NCBI GenBank assembly: GCA_030647845.1
Contig: JAUSIO010000069.1
Span: 1-9,092 of the forward strand
DNA: 9,092 bases
Direction: 5' to 3'
Source: a bacterium
GTDB taxonomy: Bacteria; Patescibacteriota; Minisyncoccia; Phycocordibacterales; SBAW01
The notes beneath the pieces are model-generated. The model saw only the letters and a program-made list of their open reading frames with translations, was not told the origin of the DNA and did no database searches. This document shows positions 5,161 to 9,092 of the stretch, in pieces. Position 1 is the first letter of the stretch. Every line of letters starts with the position of its first letter. Position numbers and translations under genes: made by a program.

Positions 5161-6402
5161 TTACTCGGTTGCGGGGGTTTCTGAAATTTCTGCCCCTCCC
5201 TCCGCCGAGGCTTCGGGCGACACGTCGGCAATCTTTGCGCCTGCCTGCGCAGGCAGGCCACGGGTCGACTGGATATCGATGCGCCAGCCGGTGAGCTTGG
5301 CGGCAAGGCGCACGTTTTGCCCGCCGCGGCCAATCGCCAAACTCTGCTGGTCTTCGGCGACTTTAATCGTCGCTTTGTGCTCTTGCTCGTCGAGCTCGAC
5401 CTCGGTAACGCGTGCGGGTGAGAGTGCCTCCTCGATAAATGTTTTTTGATTTTCTGACCACTCTATGATGTCGATTTTTTCACCGCCGAGCTCCGAGGTA
5501 ACGGTCGAGACGCGTACGCCGCGCTGGCCGACAAGCGAGCCAACCGGGTCGACGTGCGGGTCGGTCGAGGTAACCGCAACCTTCGAGCGGCTGCCCGCTT
5601 CGCGGGCAATCGCCTTAAATACCACAGTGCCGTGTGCCGCCTCGGGTGCCTCCATCTCGAACAGTTTTTTAAGAAAGTCGGGGTGCGCACGGCTAAGCCT
5701 TAGGTAGATACCGCGTGGGCTCTCCTCTACTTGATACAAAAGCCCGCGAATGCGCTCGCCTTGGCGGTAGCGCTCGCCCGGGATTTGCTCATCGTATGGC
5801 AAGATGCCAGTGGCGCGGCCGAGATCGACATATATATTGCCGCGCTCCATGCGCTGTACGGTGCCGGAGACTATCTCGCCCTGACGTTTGCCGTACTCGG
5901 CCACCACGGAGACCTTTTCGGCCTCGCGGATTTTTTGGATGATAACTTGCTTGGCGGTTTGTGCGGCGATGCGACCGTAGTCCTCTTTTGCCTCGAGCGC
6001 AAACACCAACTCATCACCGACCGAGGCGGTGCGCTTAATCAGCTTGGCATCTTGGAGCATGATGTGTTGCTCGGGGTTAAACACTGGAAGCTCCGGAAGT
6101 TTATCCTCGCCAACTTCTGTGTTGGATACTGGAGGCTGGATATTAGAAAGTCCGGATTGTTCGGGTTCTTGGTCAACAAAACGCACAGTACTCTCGTCAA
6201 CTACCTCTTTGACTTGCTGGAACTCGGTAGTGCCAGTATTCAAATCTAAATGTGCGCGGATGATTTGTCCGCGCTTCGCGTACTCTTTTTTGTAGGCGGT
6301 AGCGAGGGCGGCCTCGATTGCCTCGATAACCTTCTCACGCGGGATGCCGCGCTCTTCTTCGAGCTCGCCGAGAACCGAGTTCATTACTTTTAGGTCAAAC
6401 AT
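5161..6402 (-). CDS. nusA: Transcription termination/antitermination factor NusA
   Basis: NusA binds RNA polymerase and nascent RNA and modulates pausing, intrinsic termination and antitermination. The product is 413 aa. Residues 1-165 are the polymerase-binding N-terminal domain (EERGIPREKVIEAIEAALATA, 16-36), split by a linker at about 79-107. Residues 174-240 are the S1 domain (GTVQRMERGNIYVDLGR). Residues 245-320 are KH1, with the loop VGQRGVRV at 291-298. Residues 340-378 are KH2, with LAIGRGGQNVRLAAKLTGW at 355-373. There are no C-terminal acidic repeats; a short Ala/Glu tail ends the protein. LPAQAG at 383-388 is encoded by an 18-bp palindrome also found in the pilB-like gene. The usual neighbours rimP and infB are not adjacent here. 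Confidence 0.95.
   Translation of the reverse strand: MFDLKVMNSVLGELEEERGIPREKVIEAIEAALATAYKKEYAKRGQIIRAHLDLNTGTTEFQQVKEVVDESTVRFVDQEPEQSGLSNIQPPVSNTEVGEDKLPELPVFNPEQHIMLQDAKLIKRTASVGDELVFALEAKEDYGRIAAQTAKQVIIQKIREAEKVSVVAEYGKRQGEIVSGTVQRMERGNIYVDLGRATGILPYDEQIPGERYRQGERIRGLLYQVEESPRGIYLRLSRAHPDFLKKLFEMEAPEAAHGTVVFKAIAREAGSRSKVAVTSTDPHVDPVGSLVGQRGVRVSTVTSELGGEKIDIIEWSENQKTFIEEALSPARVTEVELDEQEHKATIKVAEDQQSLAIGRGGQNVRLAAKLTGWRIDIQSTRGLPAQAGAKIADVSPEASAEGGAEISETPATE
5239..5258. repeat. 20-bp perfect palindrome inside nusA (core shared with pilB-like gene)
   Basis: The core CCTGCCTGCGCAGGCAGG (5240-5257) is a perfect palindrome extended by one G-C pair to 20 bp. It encodes LPAQAG near the NusA C-terminus. 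The same 18-bp core occurs at 8113-8130 and encodes the same peptide. Confidence 0.9.
6085..6159 (-). other. Linker insert in the NusA N-terminal domain
   Basis: Residues 82-106 (Ser/Pro/Asn-rich, containing NIQPPVSNTEVGED) lie between the end of one N-terminal-domain strand (VRFVDQEPEQ) and the conserved FNPEQHIMLQDAK. The coding strand repeats short related words: ATATCCAGCCTCCAGTATCC, then CAACACAGAAGTTGG. This suggests a low-complexity or repeat-derived insertion rather than an ancestral segment. Confidence 0.4.
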
Positions 6403-6440
6403 ATTCCAAAATTAAATGAATGATAGTGAATATTAATTTT

Positions 6441-6473
6441 GAGAACCCCGAACCGAAGGGAGTGGTAGTTCTC
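6441..6473. repeat. Inverted repeat GAGAAC/GTTCTC in the nusA leader
   Basis: Arms GAGAAC (6441-6446) and GTTCTC (6468-6473) flank 21 nt that can form an inner CCC/GGG stem. It folds on either strand and has no U-tract, so it is not a terminator. Confidence 0.55.
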
Positions 6474-6486
6474 TATATCCGGTAAA

Positions 6487-6508
6487 GCCCCTCGACCCTG
6501 CTCGGGGC
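6487..6508. repeat. Imperfect palindrome in the nusA leader, related to 7412-7432
   Basis: Arms GCCCC (6487-6491) and GGGGC (6504-6508) flank TCGACCCTGCTC. The element reads CCCCTCGACCCTGCTCGGGG, and the pilB-like gene has CCCTTCGATTCTGCTCAGGG at 7412-7431. They share the pattern CCC-Y-TCGA-YY-CTGCTC-R-GGG, so this is a second copy of one dispersed element. Confidence 0.65.
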
Positions 6509-6510
6509 AA

Positions 6511-6535
6511 GAAAAAACCACCCACTCGGGGCGGT
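6511..6535 (-). terminator. Intrinsic terminator-like hairpin in the nusA leader
   Basis: On the minus strand ACCGCCC pairs with GGGTGGT (one G-U) around CGAGT. It is followed immediately by TTTTTTCTT. No complete gene lies directly upstream on the minus strand; the nearest feature is the candidate nusA promoter. The likeliest reading is a premature terminator in the nusA leader. Confidence 0.6.
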
Positions 6536-6550
6536 CTACAGGATATCGCA

Positions 6551-6580
6551 ACTATACTACTATGTATATATTAAAGTCAA
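6551..6580 (-). promoter_or_regulatory. Candidate nusA promoter
   Basis: On the minus strand TTGACT (6575-6580, 5 of 6) is followed after 18 bp by TATAGT (6551-6556, 5 of 6). It is the best paired -35/-10 in the window. Start of transcription is predicted near 6544, only about 10 nt before the terminator-like stem. It lies back to back with the plus-strand -10 at 6584-6589. Confidence 0.55.
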
Positions 6581-6583
6581 GCT

Positions 6584-6589
6584 TATAAT
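6584..6589 (+). promoter_or_regulatory. -10 element of the pilB-like gene (leaderless geometry)
   Basis: A perfect TATAAT ends exactly 6 nt before the ATG at 6596. A -35 would fall at 6560-6567, where only A/T-rich bases are seen. That position overlaps the divergent nusA promoter, so the two may interfere. Confidence 0.6.
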
Positions 6590-6595
6590 ACGCGT

Positions 6596-8263
6596 ATGGT
6601 TGATGACGTACAGCTCGGGGATTTTTTGCTTACCGCGGGGTTGGTGTCACGCAGGCAACTTGAGGATGTGTTTGGACTAGTTCGACAAAGCTCACCACAA
6701 GACACGCAGGTCGTTCGACTCAGAGAGTCTCAGGCTCGAAGAGGTAAAACGCTTTCGGATGTACTGGTTGAACAAGGCATCGTCGGCGCAGATGACGTGC
6801 GCCGTGCCTCAGCGCACATGCTCGGCATCCCGTTTGTCGTGTTGGGGCGCGACGACATTTCGCTCGAGGCACTTGTCTTGATACCCGAACCGCTTTCGCG
6901 CACCCACAACATAGTTGCATATCGCGCGGACGACCCCGACGCTTCGGTCGGGGCAGGCGGAGTACTCGAAGTCGCACTGCTTGATATCGCTAACCTCGGC
7001 GCGGTTGATTTTTTGAGGCAAAAGCACAAAATAAAGGCGCGTTTGACCACGGGCGACTCGATAAAACAGGCACTCCTTATATATCAAAAGCATCTCAAAG
7101 AAAAATTCGCCGGCATGATCGAGAAGGGCGCGGGGGCCGCCGACTCGCTCCTGCGTCACGCACTGTTGAGCCACGCCTCGCATATACATATCGAGCCCGC
7201 ACTCGTTGGCACATTGGTGAGATATCGCATCAACGGAATGCTCCACGAGGCGATGCGGCTCCCCGAGGAAGCGGGCGCTTTTATTGTAGAAAAAATAAAA
7301 TCGCTCGCAAAATTGTTTCCAGTTGCAACTGCGGTGCAAGAGGGTCGGTTTAAATTTGAGCACGCTGGGGAGACGGTCGCAGTGAGTGTTTCGACACTGC
7401 CAATCGCTGGTCCCTTCGATTCTGCTCAGGGTAAAGAAAAAGTTTTGTTGCGGCTCGCGCGCGAGCGCTTGGGGCAAAAAGGGTTTACTCTGCACGCACT
7501 GGGCTTCCACGGCGAGTCGCTCGAGTGTTTGCACGAGGCGCTCGAGCGGCGCTCGGGGCTTGTGCTAGTGTGTGGCCCCGCGGGGGCGGGCAAGACCACC
7601 ACGCTATACACACTACTCGATTTTTTAAACGAGCCGGGGGTTGCACTGGCGACGATTGAAGAAAAAATTGAATATCGATTGCTGCACGTTGCACAAACAC
7701 CTGTGCGGTCTGATATAGGGTTGAGTACGCTTGCGGGGCTTCGTGCGCTCCTGCGTCAAGACCTGGATATTGTGATGGTCGGGAATATAGATACAGAGGA
7801 GGTGGCCACGCTCGCCTCAAGTGTTGCGCAACGAGGAGTGTTTGTCTTGGCTGGTGCGCAAGATGTATCGCTTGTCCCTGATGCAACAGTAACAATATTC
7901 TTAGAGCTGATGCAAAAATTATGTCAGCACTGCAAAAAGCCCTATACCCCAACGCGCGCCGAGTTTGCCGCGCTGGAGGAAAATGGGGCGAGCTTTGGCC
8001 GCGTACTCGCGGCGCTTAAAGAAGAAGAGATTGTTGGCAAAAAACTTGCGTGGAAGGACCTCACCTTTTACCGCGCACGAGCAGTTGGTTGTGAGCATTG
8101 TGAGGGTGGATACCTGCCTGCGCAGGCAGGTAAAGGAATGGTTGGTATCCAAGAGGTTGTCTGTCCCAACTACCAAGGCCTCTCGCTCCTCGAGGATGCA
8201 CTCTTCAAAGCCGCACAGGGCTTGGTGAGTATCGAGGATTTGTTGCGCGCGAGTTCGGAGTAA
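6596..8263 (+). CDS. PilB/GspE-family type IV pilus assembly ATPase, degenerate catalytic motifs
   Basis: Members of this family are cytoplasmic hexameric ATPases that power pilin extension or secretion. The product is 555 aa. Residues 5-80 are the GspE-type N-terminal domain (LGDFLLTAGLVSRRQL, then GKTLSDVLVEQGIVGADDV). Residues 180-550 are the ATPase: ASHIHIEP at 194-201 (usual ASDIHIEP), Walker A GPAGAGKTT at 327-335, and two CxxC zinc pairs (C443/C446 and C499/C502). Important catalytic positions differ. The Walker B region reads DIVMVGNIDT (usual DIIMVGEIRD), replacing the Glu by N397. The Asp box has EEKIEY for EDPIEY. The His-box segment reads AGAQD for STLHT. It may bind ATP without hydrolysing it normally. 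Four extra segments at about 29-48, 112-122, 271-280 and 507-513 coincide with palindromic DNA. Confidence 0.85.
   Translation: MVDDVQLGDFLLTAGLVSRRQLEDVFGLVRQSSPQDTQVVRLRESQARRGKTLSDVLVEQGIVGADDVRRASAHMLGIPFVVLGRDDISLEALVLIPEPLSRTHNIVAYRADDPDASVGAGGVLEVALLDIANLGAVDFLRQKHKIKARLTTGDSIKQALLIYQKHLKEKFAGMIEKGAGAADSLLRHALLSHASHIHIEPALVGTLVRYRINGMLHEAMRLPEEAGAFIVEKIKSLAKLFPVATAVQEGRFKFEHAGETVAVSVSTLPIAGPFDSAQGKEKVLLRLARERLGQKGFTLHALGFHGESLECLHEALERRSGLVLVCGPAGAGKTTTLYTLLDFLNEPGVALATIEEKIEYRLLHVAQTPVRSDIGLSTLAGLRALLRQDLDIVMVGNIDTEEVATLASSVAQRGVFVLAGAQDVSLVPDATVTIFLELMQKLCQHCKKPYTPTRAEFAALEENGASFGRVLAALKEEEIVGKKLAWKDLTFYRARAVGCEHCEGGYLPAQAGKGMVGIQEVVCPNYQGLSLLEDALFKAAQGLVSIEDLLRASSE
6681..6740. repeat. 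Candidate palindromic-element insertion in the pilB-like N-domain
   Basis: TTCGACAAAGCTCA (6681-6694) shares TTCGA-N4-GCTCA with the element at 7415-7428. It is followed by an inverted repeat, GACTC-AGA-GAGTC, and a second TTCGA...TCGAA pair. The block encodes about 20 residues (29-48) between LEDVFG and GKTLSDVLVE, where family members are usually shorter. The copy is degenerate, so it is less certain than the others. Confidence 0.45.
6934..6953. repeat. Perfect-arm inverted repeat inside the pilB-like gene
   Basis: CCCCGAC (6934-6940) and GTCGGGG (6947-6953) flank GCTTCG. It encodes residues 113-119 within ADDPDASVGAGGV, between AYR and LEVALLD. Relatives usually have only a short turn here, so the extra residues look inserted. 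Confidence 0.65.
7412..7432. repeat. Palindromic element inside the pilB-like gene, related to 6487-6508
   Basis: CCCTTCGATTCTGCTCAGGG encodes PFDSAQG, within AGPFDSAQGK between VSTLPI and EKVLLRL. In relatives the loop between STLP and EKVxLRL is usually short, and the extra residues match the element limits. It aligns with the nusA leader copy at 6488-6507. Confidence 0.7.
8111..8132. repeat. 22-bp perfect palindrome inside the pilB-like gene (core shared with nusA)
   Basis: The 18-bp core CCTGCCTGCGCAGGCAGG (8113-8130) is extended by TA on both sides to 22 bp. It encodes LPAQAG (507-512) between the zinc motif CEHCEGGY and GKGMVGIQEV. Relatives run directly from GY to a short GRIGI-like segment. 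Confidence 0.9.
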
Positions 8264-8273
8264 TTTTTGCAAA

Positions 8274-8298
8274 GAAAAAACCGCCTTGGTGGGGCGGG
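8274..8298 (-). terminator. Intrinsic terminator after the 202-aa orphan gene
   Basis: On the minus strand CCGCC pairs with GGCGG around a 7-nt loop, followed by TTTTTTC. It begins directly after the TAA at 8301-8299. On the plus strand the hairpin lies 18 nt past the pilB-like stop but has no U-tract, so it would not be an efficient terminator there. Confidence 0.75.
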
Positions 8299-8907
8299 TT
8301 AGCACGTAACGTATTTTTTCATCAACCGGAGCATGTCGAGAAACTTGCCTCGGTCCCTTTGTGGGTCCTGATATCCTAGACACAGGGCCCAGACGACCAT
8401 TTCTCGAATGTGTTCTGCGGTGCCGTCGGCAGGCAACGGCAACCACCGGAACATGTCCTTGAGAAAGTTTTTGCCAATCCAGTCTGAGTGCTCGACGCCA
8501 TGCGCCGCAATCCAGTTCTCTATGGCGGCAAACTGCTCCTCGCGCTCGAGCCTCCGGAAAAGCTGGCAGAGTCCGCCTGTTGGTGGATACTGGGAGCCGA
8601 TGTATCCTCGGAAGTTTGGATGTTCCCAGACTGCAAGCGCTTGCGCGAAGGTTAGTTCTGGGTCTTCAAACATTATAAGAAAGAGATTCTCGTTATTCCA
8701 TGTTCGGCTACTGTTGCGAGGCCCATGTGGCGGATGTAGTTCTTTGCCAGTCAAAAGCGTGGCGATAAATTCCGCGTCACATTCGGGATGTGCGACGATA
8801 TTCTCGCGTGCTTTACCCATGTCTGGGGCAGCCACGGCGTGTCGAAACTTCTCGACCAGTCCGCTAAGAGGCGGAAGGGGTAGCAACTCAGTTTGAGCGT
8901 TCCTCAT
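8299..8907 (-). CDS. Orphan hypothetical protein, 202 aa
   Basis: The product begins MRNAQTELLPLPPLSGLVEK and ends MLRLMKKYVTC. I do not recognise the family. It is rich in Trp, His, Phe and Pro, with charged helical stretches (AQALAVWEHPNFRGYIG near 90-106; LCQLFRRLEREEQFAAIENW near 112-131). It has no signal peptide and no membrane helix. The pattern of repeated short helices ending in Trp/Pro could be a helical-repeat scaffold, but that is a guess. It is a complete single-gene unit: a TTGACT/TGTAAT promoter, a strong GGAGGAG 6 nt before the ATG, and a terminator at the stop. It converges on the pilB-like gene and diverges from tpiA. The plus-strand reading 8408-8896 is a shadow. Confidence 0.7.
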   Translation of the reverse strand: MRNAQTELLPLPPLSGLVEKFRHAVAAPDMGKARENIVAHPECDAEFIATLLTGKELHPPHGPRNSSRTWNNENLFLIMFEDPELTFAQALAVWEHPNFRGYIGSQYPPTGGLCQLFRRLEREEQFAAIENWIAAHGVEHSDWIGKNFLKDMFRWLPLPADGTAEHIREMVVWALCLGYQDPQRDRGKFLDMLRLMKKYVTC

Positions 8908-8913
8908 CGTTTG

Positions 8914-8920
8914 CTCCTCC
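8914..8920 (-). promoter_or_regulatory. Strong Shine-Dalgarno GGAGGAG of the 202-aa orphan gene
   Basis: GGAGGAG ends 6 nt before the ATG at 8907, an ideal placement. It is the strongest Shine-Dalgarno in the window and contrasts with the leaderless-looking neighbours. Confidence 0.8.
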
Positions 8921-8938
8921 GGTTACGTCTAAAAAGAG

Positions 8939-8965
8939 ATTACATTTATTTATTCCTTCAGTCAA
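8939..8965 (-). promoter_or_regulatory. Candidate promoter of the 202-aa orphan gene
   Basis: On the minus strand TTGACT (8960-8965, 5 of 6) precedes TGTAAT (8939-8944, 5 of 6) with a short 15-bp spacer. It leaves about 25 nt of leader containing GGAGGAG. Confidence 0.4.
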
Positions 8966-8999
8966 TCCAAAGCTCTGATACCATACGCCTCTACTGGGT

Positions 9000-9005
9000 T
9001 ATAAT
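9000..9005 (+). promoter_or_regulatory. -10 element of tpiA (leaderless geometry)
   Basis: A perfect TATAAT ends exactly 6 nt before the ATG at 9012. No -35 match is convincing at 16-18 bp. Confidence 0.6.
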
Positions 9006-9011
9006 ACCCTC

Positions 9012-9092
9012 ATGATAAAGAAACCTCTGGTGGTCGGAAACTGGAAGATGTACGTGGAGACACCGGAGGAGGCAAAGAGATTTGCATCAGCC
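9012..9092 (+). CDS. tpiA: Triosephosphate isomerase, N-terminal 27 residues (runs off right edge)
   Basis: This glycolytic enzyme interconverts dihydroxyacetone phosphate and glyceraldehyde 3-phosphate in the cytoplasm. The visible start MIKKPLVVGNWKMYVETPEE carries the family's first beta strand and the catalytic N10-W-K12 pair, equivalent to Asn11/Lys13 of other TPIs. Tyr14 stands where NWKMN is most common; Tyr is also seen in the family. The catalytic His and Glu lie beyond the window. The ATG is supported by TATAAT 6 nt upstream. The gene diverges from the 202-aa orphan gene across a 104-bp region holding both promoters. Confidence 0.92.
   Translation, partial: MIKKPLVVGNWKMYVETPEEAKRFASA

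Larger units (their letters stand above)
6403..6550 (-). promoter_or_regulatory. nusA leader with three hairpins, possible attenuator
   Basis: If the TATAGT promoter is used, nusA has a leader of about 140 nt. On the minus strand it contains an intrinsic terminator-like stem (6511-6535), a second hairpin from GCCCC/GGGGC arms (6487-6508) and a third with GAGAAC/GTTCTC arms (6441-6473). The 6-bp arms 6475-6480 and 6541-6546 enclose the first two. The remaining 6403-6440 is A/T-rich. A second possible -10, TTTAAT, sits 8 nt before the nusA ATG, so a short-leader transcript is also possible. No known riboswitch is recognised. Confidence 0.45.

Noticed and set aside
6441..6546. Possible SRP RNA, tmRNA or tRNA in the structured intergenic region
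   Set aside because: I see no SRP GGAA tetraloop helix, no tRNA-like T-loop or acceptor pairing and no tmRNA tag reading frame.
6809..7534. 241-codon minus-strand frame inside the pilB-like gene
   Set aside because: Antisense shadow: the plus-strand product has clear GspE/PilB motifs across this whole stretch.
1..9092. CRISPR array or tandem repeats
   Set aside because: No regularly spaced direct repeats of 20 bp or more are visible; the repeats found are isolated palindromes.
1..9092. Alternative genetic code (UGA as Gly or Trp), as in some CPR lineages
   Set aside because: Genes such as the antitoxin and the 105-aa gene end in TGA at sensible places, and no conserved gene contains an in-frame TGA.

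Overview
The window most likely comes from a small-genome bacterium of the Patescibacteria/CPR type, probably Parcubacteria-like. This is an inference. It rests on a shortened trigger factor without its isomerase domain, a minimal NusA, a type IV pilus (PilB/GspE) ATPase with a candidate in-frame palindromic insertion in several places, tightly packed genes with start signals that look leaderless, and two orphan genes with no recognisable family. The standard code fits: every gene closes on a normal stop and none needs UGA recoding.

Layout. (1) Positions 1-2391 hold three minus-strand phage-like genes: the 5' part of a probable large virion protein running off the left edge, a 439-aa Ala/Gln-rich virion-like protein, and the 3' part of a fibre-type gene that has no start codon. 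The first two gene junctions share the exact string ATAACACTATG. The block stops abruptly near 2391, which is either a prophage boundary or an assembly join. (2) Positions 2365-2779 form one self-contained plus-strand unit (promoter, Shine-Dalgarno, 105-aa orphan protein, terminator). (3) Positions 2770-6402 are a minus-strand housekeeping block. In transcription order it is nusA, a type II antitoxin and RelE/ParE-type toxin (4-bp overlap), inorganic pyrophosphatase, a 58-aa single-pass membrane protein, trigger factor and a 53-aa AbrB/MazE-like protein. (4) Positions 6403-6595 are a divergent intergenic region with three hairpins, an intrinsic terminator-like stem in the nusA leader, and overlapping divergent promoters. 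(5) Positions 6596-8263 encode, on plus, a PilB/GspE-like ATPase with an intact Walker A motif and zinc cysteines but substituted catalytic positions. (6) Positions 8274-8965 form a minus-strand orphan unit (promoter, strong Shine-Dalgarno, 202-aa protein, terminator). (7) Positions 9000-9092 hold the promoter and first 27 codons of tpiA on plus.

Two patterns link these parts. First, six genes (antitoxin, ppa, the membrane protein, trigger factor, pilB-like, tpiA) have a -10-like hexamer exactly 6 nt before ATG, which would start transcription at or next to the start codon. Only the two orphan genes have Shine-Dalgarno sites. Second, short palindromes sit in frame inside coding sequence. An 18-bp palindrome occurs in both nusA and the pilB-like gene and encodes LPAQAG in both, and a second family is shared between the pilB-like gene and the nusA leader.

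Together the housekeeping genes cover transcription elongation and termination (NusA), pyrophosphate removal (Ppa), nascent-chain folding (trigger factor), surface pilus assembly (PilB-like) and glycolysis (TpiA). The toxin-antitoxin pair is embedded among them, and the phage-derived segment and the two orphan units are accessory.
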